A stretch of DNA of 64,000 nt from contig JALNWG010000016.1 in assembly GCA_023231005.1 (NCBI GenBank), forward strand, positions 1-64,000, read 5' to 3'. The stretch comes from Bacteroidales bacterium (GTDB taxonomy: Bacteria; Bacteroidota; Bacteroidia; Bacteroidales; FEN-979). The translations under genes and the position numbers were made by a program. Under the pieces are notes generated by a model. That model saw only the letters and a program-made list of their open reading frames with translations. It did no database searches and was not told the DNA's origin. Shown here one piece after another: positions 54,274 through 63,382 of the stretch. Position 1 is the stretch's first letter. Each line of letters opens with the position of its first letter.

Positions 54274-56867
54274 TAAAAATTATATAATGCCCTGATAACA
54301 AAATGCCTGTCCCGTTGCAAAATCTCTGTGGGATTTACAACACCGTCGGCTGCTTTCGTACCGGGATCATAATAGGTCGTATTGAAAATATTGTTACAAA
54401 CCACCTGCAATTTTAATCCGGGCACAAGTTTGTTATTCCCATAATTGATTGCCCCATTGAGGATGGCAACAGCGGGGAAACTACTGGTGTTCAATGGTAC
54501 TGTAGTACCAGCCCCTACCAATCTGTTCCCGGTAAAATTCAGCCGTAAATTGATATCCAATTGATCGAAAAAAACTTTATCCACTCCAATATTAAACTGA
54601 TGACTTGATATGTCTCCAACACGGTTATCCACTTCTCCGGTTTCTGCATATATCTGGTGCGGATCACAGAAAGTGTAATTAAAGTAAGCTGAGAAAGAAG
54701 AATATTGATAATTGGCATTGGCTTGTATTCCTGTAATCCGGAATTTTCCGATATTGGCATTTTGTGTTACGCCGGGGCTTCCTTCAACGGCAATTGTCCC
54801 AACAACATTATCGATGTAATCGCGATAGATGTCAAGATCGGCCTGAAAATGCTTATTCAATCGAATTCCTGCACTGAATTCAATATTTTGGATATTTTCC
54901 GTTTTTAATGCCGGGTTTGGAATGCGGTTACCGGCGGATGAATATTTTGTCCAGTTGGAAACATTCATAATACCACGGGAATAAATTGCCTTTAAGGTAA
55001 ATTTCCCCGGAGAATAAACGAAGGCTAAGCGCGGACTCAGAGTACTACCGAATCCGTCACTATTTCTAACACGGTTGAAGTCATAACGCAGCCCAAGCGT
55101 AATTTTTAATTTCCGGAATGTCTGAAAGGTTCCCTGAGTGTAAGCCCCGATATCCCAAACATTAAATTCATTGCCGCCTTTTGGAGAAGGAAGAATCACA
55201 GCAGAGTCTTCCGGAGTAGAAGTAAGGCTAAACAGGTATTCTCCCTGAAGAGAACTATTCCTCAATTCCAAACCAGACACCAGGTCAAAACGGGAAACTG
55301 GCCGGTAAATGACCTTGAATTCTGTTCGAAGCTGCTTTGAAATTTCATAAGCATACTTTGTAATCCATGCAGGAGCAGTGTTGTTAACAAGATCCGTTAG
55401 TTTTTTATTTCCCCTGGCATAATTGACTAATGATACAAAGCGAGATTCTTCGGTAAGGGCATGGATTTTATAGGAAGTGAGGTTGGAAAAGAATACTTTT
55501 TCACTGATCTGGTTTTCATATTTGGCAAAGAAATAAGTCAATTGCGGGACCCAGTTAAAACCATTTTCAGAACCGGGAACATACGTGTCGGTATATTGTG
55601 TTGTGGAACCCCGGCTATATCGCCAGGTTTGAAACCCGACTGTAAAATTGCCAATCTTTACCTTCCCATTAAGCAACCATTCATTTGATTTGTTGGTAAA
55701 CCCCACCTTATTTCCATTCACGATCTGATTATACGCTGATTTATCGAGATTTTTTGCAGTTTCGACTCCCAGGGATGTTAATGTAAGTTGTGAAGAATCG
55801 CTGTTTAATTGGTAATAAGGATGACTAAAAGGCAAATTATTATCTACCAGATATTGTTTCGCCCCACTGGTGATATCTAAAAGTTTATGATAATTAACGC
55901 CGTCATAAACGGCAGGATCATAATCAAAATATGTCTGACTCGATAAATCCATTTCATCAGACTGGTACACCCTACCTGAAACAGTAAACGAAACATTTCT
56001 CTTTTTTCCGGAAACACTAAGATCCACGCATTTTGTGTTGTACGTGCCATAGGAAACATTGGCGCTGATACCAATGTTCCTGCCTGGTTTGATCGCATCT
56101 ACTGAACTCTTGGTAATCACGTTGATGACACCGGCAAATGCATTGGGGCCATACATTGTTGAGGCTGGGCCATAGATAATTTCAACCCGATCAATATTCG
56201 ATAGGGGATACTGACGGTCAATATAAGCCCAATTTGTCCAAAGGTCATTTTCCTCAATTCCATCGATCAGCAGCAGGGTTTTTTCTGTGTTATTCTGACG
56301 AAATCCACGTTGATAAATATTAGCATATTCGGATCCATAAAACATGGTCAGATCAAAACCGGGAACATCTTTAAGTAGCTCAACCAAGTCCATGTATCCT
56401 CTTTTTTCAATGTCTTCCTGTGTAACGACTACAATGGTAGCAGGGGTTTCATAAATACTTTCCGCTTTTTTTGATACGGAGGTGACAATCTGTGAACCTC
56501 CGGTCAGTTTCATGTTATTTACCATCTTGATAAATGCCGGTGGATCAAAGAGGTTGGCTTCATACGTGGGATTGATTTGTAAAAGGTATCCAACCGACAA
56601 AACTGCCTGACTGGATGAGTCAATTGCCAGGTAGGTCATGGCCAGAAGTCGGTATGCTTCCACTTTCATTTTCTCATTAAAACCTGTTTGAATACAGGAT
56701 TGCAGACTTAGAATTACTTCACCGAATTTACCAATCTCGTAATTTTTTCGTGCATTTGTCAGGGTTACATCACTACAGGGTTGTGACAAGACCTGGTTGG
56801 GAAAAGAAAATATTCCGGAAATCAGGATTACGAAACACCAAAATGCGAGTTTATTCTTTTTCATCAT
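54273..56867 (-). CDS. TonB-dependent receptor with N-terminal TPR-like segment
   Basis: An 864-residue outer-membrane receptor. Signal peptide 1-28 (ends VLSQ); residues ~30-120 are helical, TPR-like (ARKNYEIGKFGEVILSLQSC), in place of the usual carboxypeptidase-like domain; plug domain ~135-260 (TPATIVVVTQEDIEKRGYMD, IYQRGFRQNNTEKTLLLIDG); the rest is barrel ending HFVIRALYNF. It lies in an operon with a STAND ATPase and a kinase rather than with SusD or hydrolases, which suggests a sensing or uptake role tied to that system. Gap to the nSTAND gene is 12 bases. Confidence 0.9.
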   Translation of the reverse strand: MMKKNKLAFWCFVILISGIFSFPNQVLSQPCSDVTLTNARKNYEIGKFGEVILSLQSCIQTGFNEKMKVEAYRLLAMTYLAIDSSSQAVLSVGYLLQINPTYEANLFDPPAFIKMVNNMKLTGGSQIVTSVSKKAESIYETPATIVVVTQEDIEKRGYMDLVELLKDVPGFDLTMFYGSEYANIYQRGFRQNNTEKTLLLIDGIEENDLWTNWAYIDRQYPLSNIDRVEIIYGPASTMYGPNAFAGVINVITKSSVDAIKPGRNIGISANVSYGTYNTKCVDLSVSGKKRNVSFTVSGRVYQSDEMDLSSQTYFDYDPAVYDGVNYHKLLDITSGAKQYLVDNNLPFSHPYYQLNSDSSQLTLTSLGVETAKNLDKSAYNQIVNGNKVGFTNKSNEWLLNGKVKIGNFTVGFQTWRYSRGSTTQYTDTYVPGSENGFNWVPQLTYFFAKYENQISEKVFFSNLTSYKIHALTEESRFVSLVNYARGNKKLTDLVNNTAPAWITKYAYEISKQLRTEFKVIYRPVSRFDLVSGLELRNSSLQGEYLFSLTSTPEDSAVILPSPKGGNEFNVWDIGAYTQGTFQTFRKLKITLGLRYDFNRVRNSDGFGSTLSPRLAFVYSPGKFTLKAIYSRGIMNVSNWTKYSSAGNRIPNPALKTENIQNIEFSAGIRLNKHFQADLDIYRDYIDNVVGTIAVEGSPGVTQNANIGKFRITGIQANANYQYSSFSAYFNYTFCDPHQIYAETGEVDNRVGDISSHQFNIGVDKVFFDQLDINLRLNFTGNRLVGAGTTVPLNTSSFPAVAILNGAINYGNNKLVPGLKLQVVCNNIFNTTYYDPGTKAADGVVNPTEILQRDRHFVIRALYNF

Positions 56868-56879
56868 AATTGTTGGTCA

Positions 56880-59800
56880 TCATGGAAGCTCCGGTTTTAT
56901 TTTAACATAAGGTATATCTGCCCCTACAAATTTATTCCACTCATTAGGGGTCATGTTCCTTTTGATGGTTTTAATAAGTTTTTCAGCCATCAATTCATTT
57001 TCAGTTGAGAAAATCCGGATGGATTTGTCGGCGCTGGCTGAGATGATTTGAAAATCATGAAAGGAAAACAGCAGATAATAAACCCAGAGATCATGTGACT
57101 CTATTGAGATTGGCTTGATCTCAGAAGTGGCAATGCTTCCCAATTTAATGGTTCTGTCATAGCTGGCGGTAGCAAGTTGCTTCCCATCCCGGCTGAAAAC
57201 TATGGATGTAACTCCCGACGCATGCCAACCGATAATCTCTCTGGGTTTCTCTAATGGATCACGGGTATCGTAAATATGGATTGATCCATTTGGGTAACCA
57301 GCCGCCAGTTGCTTGCCATCATGACTGAAGGCTACCGAAAGAACAGCGTCTCCTTTTTGGGTGACAATCATCGGAGCAGGATTTGATTGAAGAAGATCAA
57401 TCCATTTAAGCATCCCGGTTGAAGTTCCATAGGCAAGATATCTGCCGTTACCACTAAGGGCAACACAATTTATCTTTGTATGAAGTGAATCGAGGGTTGT
57501 TTCCTTGAACTCATTTTGCCCATAATTCCATAGAAGAACTTTTCCATCAGAACCTACTGAAACAAAAAGATTTTTTTCAGGATGGATACATAAGCCGTTG
57601 ATGGCGTTTTTATGGGCTAAAATTATTCGAGGAGGGTCTTTGATTCTTTTCCTGTCCCAGATAAGCAATTTTCCATTCATATTTCCGGCAATAATATACT
57701 GATCGTCATGCGTAACAACCAGGCTTCGTATCGAGGCTTCATCATGTTTTGAGATATTCAGAGCCACCGGGGCAATTGAAAGATCTCCCATTGCCCATTG
57801 CAACACTTTGCTGTCGTCGCCACAGGAAAACAAAGTTTTTCCATCTGATGTAAGCGAGAGGGAGCGAACGCCATCTTCATGCCCCCGTAAGATAATAGGA
57901 TCGTTTGAAATTCCCGATAAAGCGGTATAAATAATGGGATCGTTCTTTACTCCACCATTATTGAGATTGAATCGGTATGCCTGTATGGCAAGCAATCCCG
58001 GCAGATCATCTTTGAGTGTATTTGAAAGCTGGTTTGCCTGTATGGCCATGGATCGGGCAACAGACAAAAGACGAAGACGGCGGGCATTTTTTTCGGATTC
58101 CTCGGCCTTTACCCGTTCATTATCTGCTATTTGCTTTTGAGATATTGCTTCTTTCTTTTGAGTTTGTGCTTCATCTCTTGCTACCACAGCCTCCTGCCGC
58201 GATTGGATGGCTTGTTGTTTCTGATGAACGGCAACAGCCGTTTGCTCCTGTGCTATTACCTGCTGTTTAACTGCAAATTGACGTTGTTGCTCTGTAATTA
58301 TTTTTTGTTGTTCAGCAATTTGTTGTTGTTGCTCAGAAATTTTTTTCTGAAGAATGGCTTCCTTCCTTTGCTCTTCTGTCCGTTTTTGTTCGAATACTGC
58401 CAGCTTTTCTTTTTCCATTGCTTCCTTGCGGCTTGCTTCAGCCTTAAAACGCAGGTTAAGAGAAATGATCAGGAAAAAGATGGAAATAACAGAAGCAATA
58501 CCAAGAATTACGGCGGAGTTACGAGCTCTTTTCAGATTTCTTTTCTGTTGTTTCTCTTTAATGGTAAGTTCAAGTTCAAATTGTTTTTTACTATATTCTA
58601 AAAAATTCATGGCACGATCAAAAGAAGGATCGTACCGCACAGCCCAGGTAGCATTGGGTTTGTTTTGTTCTTTCCATTGGAGGGCCAATTGCAGCTCTGG
58701 GTTGACCCAAAGGCCCGATTTTCCATACTGGTAAAGCTCTGCAGTTTTCGCCAACCGGAGGTATAATTGTGCTGACTGACTTTCTTCTTCCACCCATTTG
58801 TGAAGCCGAATCCATACGCGCATGATACTTTCATGCGAAATGTCGATGGTTGTTTCAGAAGTCAACCCGACCTGAATAGAAGGCATAATAAAAGCCCGGC
58901 CTGGTTCACGGAAAGTATCAATGACCTGGATGATTTCTTCTTCCCTGGCTTCAGCTAAGGTGCAGATTTCCTTCAGTGAAGTAGGACGGCGTGTCCCACG
59001 GCTATCTTTACTTACATCAGTCAAAGATTTGAATAACTTCTCGGCAAAATATTTTTTCCGATGATCCTTCAATGAAGCATATATTTCTTCCAGGTGAACA
59101 GATAATGCCTCTTTCATGGTCCCAATTGCCTCGTAATGATCAATCCCGATCGGTTGGTCGCCAATTCTGTTTAATTTCCAGTAATCCCAGGTTCGCATCA
59201 TCGCATGTTGCAGAATCGGGAGCTGATCGGGATCATCACCAACATCCTTCAATAAACGGTCGACAAGCTCATCTGAAATTTTACTTTCCATTACGTGAAT
59301 AGGACCCGTAATTGCCAACCTTCGTTCTTCCTGGTTCATCCGCGGAACAAGGTAATAGCCCTTATTGATCATTTCGCTGAATTCACGGAATTCGGTACAA
59401 TCATCCAGAAAGTCGGTTCTCATCGACAATACAACATAAATACGGACCTGTTCCTGATGGATGGCATCGAGAAAAAGATGAACAAACCGGGAAATTTCAT
59501 ACAAACCCGTATCGTCACGGTTTCTTTTATACCGGAAAATTTCCTCAAATTGATCGATAACCAACAAGTGATAGGTGGAAGGGTCTGACCCTTTCAGTAA
59601 ATCTGTGATGGTGGAACCTTCCTTCCTAAGCGTTTCAGCCGATTGATTCCGGAAATCGGTATGCTCTCCGAGGAGTGCGTCTGTCAGGTTTCCAATCGGA
59701 TCATCTCCCGGTTTAAAAATGGAAATTTTCCATTCTCCTGAAAGTTTCCCGGTTTTTGATTTCATCAGGGAGGGTATAAGTCCCGCCCGGATCAGAGAAG

Positions 59801-59966
59801 ATTTCCCGCATCCGGATGATCCGAGAATGGCCAGAAATCTGGTTTCCGACAATTTATCAATCAACTCCCTGACTTGAAATTCTCTTCCAAAAAATAGTTC
59901 GTCTTCCTGAATTTCATAGCTACGGATTCCGGGGAATGGATTCGAGTGTAGAAGGGATGAAGCCAT
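56880..59966 (-). CDS. nSTAND1-like ATPase with membrane helix, coiled coil and WD40 propeller
   Basis: A 1028-residue STAND NTPase. The N terminus NPFPGIRSYEIQEDELFFGR is the nSTAND1 entry motif; Walker A GSSGCGKSS at 49-57; Walker B-like LLVIDQFEEIFR near 135; winged-helix region to ~400. A membrane helix lies near 487-511 (SAVILGIASVISIFFLIISL), then a Gln/Glu/Lys-rich coiled coil to ~640, and about seven WD40-type blades from ~690 to the end (VLQWAMGD, LLIWDRKR, VLLWNYGQ, IHIYDTRD, IRIFSTEN). STAND proteins form ATP-gated oligomeric switches; bacterial ones often act in signalling or conflict. First gene of the minus operon. Confidence 0.88.
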   Translation of the reverse strand: MASSLLHSNPFPGIRSYEIQEDELFFGREFQVRELIDKLSETRFLAILGSSGCGKSSLIRAGLIPSLMKSKTGKLSGEWKISIFKPGDDPIGNLTDALLGEHTDFRNQSAETLRKEGSTITDLLKGSDPSTYHLLVIDQFEEIFRYKRNRDDTGLYEISRFVHLFLDAIHQEQVRIYVVLSMRTDFLDDCTEFREFSEMINKGYYLVPRMNQEERRLAITGPIHVMESKISDELVDRLLKDVGDDPDQLPILQHAMMRTWDYWKLNRIGDQPIGIDHYEAIGTMKEALSVHLEEIYASLKDHRKKYFAEKLFKSLTDVSKDSRGTRRPTSLKEICTLAEAREEEIIQVIDTFREPGRAFIMPSIQVGLTSETTIDISHESIMRVWIRLHKWVEEESQSAQLYLRLAKTAELYQYGKSGLWVNPELQLALQWKEQNKPNATWAVRYDPSFDRAMNFLEYSKKQFELELTIKEKQQKRNLKRARNSAVILGIASVISIFFLIISLNLRFKAEASRKEAMEKEKLAVFEQKRTEEQRKEAILQKKISEQQQQIAEQQKIITEQQRQFAVKQQVIAQEQTAVAVHQKQQAIQSRQEAVVARDEAQTQKKEAISQKQIADNERVKAEESEKNARRLRLLSVARSMAIQANQLSNTLKDDLPGLLAIQAYRFNLNNGGVKNDPIIYTALSGISNDPIILRGHEDGVRSLSLTSDGKTLFSCGDDSKVLQWAMGDLSIAPVALNISKHDEASIRSLVVTHDDQYIIAGNMNGKLLIWDRKRIKDPPRIILAHKNAINGLCIHPEKNLFVSVGSDGKVLLWNYGQNEFKETTLDSLHTKINCVALSGNGRYLAYGTSTGMLKWIDLLQSNPAPMIVTQKGDAVLSVAFSHDGKQLAAGYPNGSIHIYDTRDPLEKPREIIGWHASGVTSIVFSRDGKQLATASYDRTIKLGSIATSEIKPISIESHDLWVYYLLFSFHDFQIISASADKSIRIFSTENELMAEKLIKTIKRNMTPNEWNKFVGADIPYVKIKPELP

Positions 59967-60010
59967 GGGTGGTTCTTACGGTAAAAATAATATTCGAAAA
60001 TTAAGACGAT

Positions 60011-60032
60011 TTTTTCATATTTCGATGAAAAA
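60011..60032. repeat. small inverted repeat in divergent promoter gap
   Basis: TTTTTCA (60011-60017) and TGAAAAA (60026-60032) around an 8-base loop, between the two divergent operons. It could be an operator or chance in AT-rich sequence. Confidence 0.35.
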
Positions 60033-60090
60033 TTTATTTTTTTATAAAAAGCCCTCGACCAATGTGAAAATCTGTTAATTTTATAGATGC

Positions 60091-60098
60091 TAAATTTG
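60091..60098 (+). promoter_or_regulatory. putative -7 box (TAAATTTG) of the soluble kinase operon
   Basis: Matches TAnnTTTG, 5 bases before the ATG at 60104; the transcript would be leaderless or nearly so. No -33 TTG at the expected distance. Confidence 0.4.
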
Positions 60099-60103
60099 CA
60101 TCT

Positions 60104-60976
60104 ATGGATCAGCCTCTCGAAGAATCTTCCGATTCCTTTTCACGGGAAGACCTCCTTACCCAATTAAATGAAACCCGGAAACAACTCACGGAATGTGAGA
60201 AGATGGCTTCCCTGGGGCAGCTTACAGCCGGAATTGTTCACGAAATCAAAAATCCGCTGAATTTCATCAATAATTTTTCGGAGCTAACCAGTGACCTTGT
60301 CAAGGAGTTAATGGAATTTAAGGAGAAACTTTCTTCATCTCTTCCGCCAGGGGAGGCGACTTATCTTGAGGAACTGCTGAACGATCTGGGAAGCAATGTT
60401 CAGAAAATCAAAGAACATGGAATACGAGCCGAAAGTATTATCCGCGGCATGTTGTTGTATGCCCATGGAAAATCAGGAGAACGGCTTCCTACAGATATCA
60501 ATGCCATGTTAGCCGAATATGTGAACCTCGGATATCATGGGATGCGCGCATCCGATAATATGTTCAACATCAAGATGGAAAGCAATTATGATCCCTCAAT
60601 CGGGATGATCAATGTGGTGCCACAGGACATAGGACGCGTATTTCTCAATCTGATCAACAATGCCTGCTATTCCACGTTGATGAAAAAAAAGAGTTCAACG
60701 GGCAACTATTCACCCATCCTGTTTACCGCTACAAAAAACCTTGGAGATCGTGTTGAAATCCGCGTCAGGGATAATGGAAATGGAATACCTCCTGCTGTTA
60801 TGGGGAAAATATTTAATCCTTTTTTTACTACCAAACCAGCAGGTTTCGGAACAGGACTTGGTCTCTCTATTAGTTTTGATATCATTGTAAATGAACATCA
60901 TGGAGAGATTAAAGTGGATACAAAAGAAGGAGAATTTGCAGAATTTATCATTACCTTACCAACAGAAAATATATAG
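60104..60976 (+). CDS. soluble sensor histidine kinase
   Basis: A 290-residue kinase without membrane segments or a recognisable sensor domain. Short N-terminal helix, HisKA with HEIKNPLNF and phospho-acceptor His46, HATPase with NNACYS, DNGNGIPP and GTGLGLSISFDI. Its core matches that of the propeller kinase at 46649 (same LTAGIxHEIxNPLNF box, YVNLxYHGMRA segment and IFNPFFTTKPxGxGTGLGLS motif). It must get its signal from a partner. First gene of the plus arm; 14 bases before the receiver-phosphatase gene. Confidence 0.92.
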   Translation: MDQPLEESSDSFSREDLLTQLNETRKQLTECEKMASLGQLTAGIVHEIKNPLNFINNFSELTSDLVKELMEFKEKLSSSLPPGEATYLEELLNDLGSNVQKIKEHGIRAESIIRGMLLYAHGKSGERLPTDINAMLAEYVNLGYHGMRASDNMFNIKMESNYDPSIGMINVVPQDIGRVFLNLINNACYSTLMKKKSSTGNYSPILFTATKNLGDRVEIRVRDNGNGIPPAVMGKIFNPFFTTKPAGFGTGLGLSISFDIIVNEHHGEIKVDTKEGEFAEFIITLPTENI

Positions 60977-60990
60977 ACTAAGAAAACAAT

Positions 60991-62175
60991 ATGAACGAAA
61001 ATTCCTTAAACAATGTGAAAATTATGGTAGTTGACGATGAGGTGGACCTGGAATCGCTGGTTCGTCAAAAATTTCGTCGTCAGATCCGGGAAGGGATGTA
61101 TGATTTTATTTTTGCCTACAATGGGCTGGAAGCCCTGGCAAAATTAATAGAGAATCCGAATATCGGGGTAATCCTATCGGATATCAATATGCCGGAAATG
61201 GATGGGTTAACATTGCTGTCAAAATTAAAGGAACTTAAAAATCCGGGTTTGAAAACTGTGATCGTTTCCGCTTATGGCGATATGGAAAATATCCGGACAG
61301 CCATGAATCGGGGTGCTTTTGATTTTGTAACAAAGCCGATAAATTTTGATGATCTCGAAATCACAATAAATAAAACCCTGGAAGAAATAACCCAGATCAG
61401 AAAATCAGCTGAAGAACATGATCAACTAATCTCAATTCAGCAAGACCTGACCACAGCTCGGGAAATCCAGCAGGCCATTCTTCCGAAAAATTTTCCTCCT
61501 TTTCCCAGCCGGATCGAATTTGATCTATATGCCTCGATGGTTGCTGCCAAAGAAGTCGGCGGCGATTTTTATGATTTTTTCATGATTGATAAGGATCGTC
61601 TTGGCTTTGTGATCGGTGATGTTTCGGGGAAGGGCGTTCCTGCCGCCATTTTTATGGCTGTGAGCCGGACCCTGATCCGGGCTACCGGGTTAAAAGGCAT
61701 TCCGACTGACGAATGTATGAATTATGTGAATAACCTTTTATGTAATGAAAGCGTCTCCTGTATGTTTGTTACCGTATTTTATGGAATTTTGAATATGACA
61801 AACGGAGAGCTGGAATATGTAAATGCAGGGCATAATCCTCCCTTTGTTTTATCTTCCGGTAATATAAAATTTTTGGAAATGACCGGAGGAACGATCCTCG
61901 GATGCATTGAAGGATTGAAATATCAATCGAAAAAATGCACTTTTCAACCTGGCGACCGTTTGTTTTTATATACTGATGGTGTTACCGAAGCTTTTAATAA
62001 AGAGGGAAAAGCCTATGGGGAATATCGGCTTAAAGATATACTCAGGAATAACCTTGACAAATCAACTGAAGAGATGGTAAAATTGGTATCGCAGGATGTT
62101 AACGAATTTTCCACAGGAGTTCCTCAATCTGACGATATCACGATGCTGGCTATCCATTATCACGGCATCGACTAA
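60991..62175 (+). CDS. response regulator with PP2C (SpoIIE/RsbU) phosphatase output
   Basis: A 394-residue protein. Receiver domain ~5-130: acidic pair in VVDDE, phospho-acceptor Asp64 in LSDINMPEMDG, Lys in TKPINF. A helical linker (~135-165) joins a PP2C-type phosphatase ~170-394: EVGGDFYDFF and GDVSGKGVPAA (metal ligands), NAGHNPPF, YTDGVTEAFN, QSDDITML. This is the HK-to-phosphatase design of partner-switching systems, in which dephosphorylating a STAS protein releases an anti-sigma kinase. A STAS gene follows 22 bases later. Confidence 0.94.
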   Translation: MNENSLNNVKIMVVDDEVDLESLVRQKFRRQIREGMYDFIFAYNGLEALAKLIENPNIGVILSDINMPEMDGLTLLSKLKELKNPGLKTVIVSAYGDMENIRTAMNRGAFDFVTKPINFDDLEITINKTLEEITQIRKSAEEHDQLISIQQDLTTAREIQQAILPKNFPPFPSRIEFDLYASMVAAKEVGGDFYDFFMIDKDRLGFVIGDVSGKGVPAAIFMAVSRTLIRATGLKGIPTDECMNYVNNLLCNESVSCMFVTVFYGILNMTNGELEYVNAGHNPPFVLSSGNIKFLEMTGGTILGCIEGLKYQSKKCTFQPGDRLFLYTDGVTEAFNKEGKAYGEYRLKDILRNNLDKSTEEMVKLVSQDVNEFSTGVPQSDDITMLAIHYHGID

Positions 62176-62197
62176 AAAATTACCTGGAACAGGCTGT

Positions 62198-63382
62198 ATG
62201 GATATTGTTCAAACAAAGTGGAGATCGTTTGATGTTTTTCAAGTTAACGGACGGATCGATGGATTGTCGGCTGCCGATTTGAAACATAACCTCGATCAAT
62301 GGGCTGCTTCTGGTTTGCACACCATCTTTCTCGATTTTTCGAGGGTCATCTTCATGAGCAGCGCCGGATTGAGGGTCATCATCCAAACGCAAAAATCTTT
62401 AAAGATAATTGGAGGAGAATTGATTTTAATTTCAGTCCCTCCAATTGTTCAGGAGGTTTTCAAAATCAGTGGCCTCCATCAATTTCTGAAACAGTTTCCC
62501 GATCTTTCTGCCATTCCAGACAACCTTAACCATGGAAATGGCAAAGAAAAATTTATCTCTTTTATTTCTGACGGCGTTCAATTTGAAGACAAATCACAAG
62601 ATTGTTCTCCGGGTCAGGGTGTTCTTTTCGGGTGTGCCGATAAACTGTTTTCAGTGGGTTATAAAATGGAAGACAATATCGCGGTTAACCCTGGAACAAT
62701 TGCTTATGGTGCTGGTCTTGCCGCACTGGGTAGTGGGTATGAAGATTTTAAATCATTGTATGGAGAGGCTATTATTATTCAACATAATTTTTACTCTTAT
62801 CCTGCCGTACCGAGAGCCAGCGTCGATTATTCCTTCTATTCCGAACATGCTACCTATTCCTTAAATTTTCTTTATGGTTTCGGAATTACCGGTGATTTTT
62901 CTACCGTATTACACTTCGATACAAAGGAAAAACCAATCAGTTTACAGAATTTATTACATACCGCTGCTCAAAAAGCACAAACCAATGTGTTTGGTGTTGT
63001 CCTTCTTTCACAAAGCGGCGGTCTTCGATGGATGCATCTTAAAAAATCACCCATTGAACAATATCAACAGAATTTTTCCGACTGGATGAATTTTTCTATC
63101 GAAGCAGAGGATATTAATAAAACGATACTCGCCTGCGGGATCGTTGTTAAAGAAAAACATAAGTTATCACCCCAATGGCAGCAAATCTTTCCAGGCGATG
63201 GCGGGGTGCATCTTCATGCTGCCATCTTAGAAAATGGATTGTGGTGTAACAAGATACAGGAATTTGAAAAGGAGTTGCTGCGGGTTGCTCGAAATTTCGA
63301 AGTAGAAAAGGTGGTTCATCTCCTTCCAAGCTCCCAACTTAAGAATGGTTTTATAGGTATTATTAATCTGGATCTGGACTAA
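62198..63382 (+). CDS. STAS-domain protein with unrecognised C-terminal domain
   Basis: A 394-residue protein. Residues ~1-110 are a STAS (anti-anti-sigma) domain with the phospho-site segment MSSAGLRVI (Ser54/Ser55). Residues ~120-394 form a large domain I do not recognise; features include DGVQFEDK, PGQGVLFGCAD, NPGTIAYGAGLAALG and a DGGVHLHAAI motif. The STAS part is the likely target of the upstream PP2C protein. The frame is open upstream of 62198, but that part overlaps the phosphatase gene. The stop overlaps the ABC permease start by one base (TAATG). Confidence 0.82.
   Translation: MDIVQTKWRSFDVFQVNGRIDGLSAADLKHNLDQWAASGLHTIFLDFSRVIFMSSAGLRVIIQTQKSLKIIGGELILISVPPIVQEVFKISGLHQFLKQFPDLSAIPDNLNHGNGKEKFISFISDGVQFEDKSQDCSPGQGVLFGCADKLFSVGYKMEDNIAVNPGTIAYGAGLAALGSGYEDFKSLYGEAIIIQHNFYSYPAVPRASVDYSFYSEHATYSLNFLYGFGITGDFSTVLHFDTKEKPISLQNLLHTAAQKAQTNVFGVVLLSQSGGLRWMHLKKSPIEQYQQNFSDWMNFSIEAEDINKTILACGIVVKEKHKLSPQWQQIFPGDGGVHLHAAILENGLWCNKIQEFEKELLRVARNFEVEKVVHLLPSSQLKNGFIGIINLDLD

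Noticed and set aside
58131..58734. Long plus-strand open frames opposite the coiled coil of the nSTAND gene
   Set aside because: They are complements of a Gln/Lys/Glu-rich stretch on the other strand. The translation is Leu/Phe-rich without a coherent fold, and the nSTAND gene explains the region.
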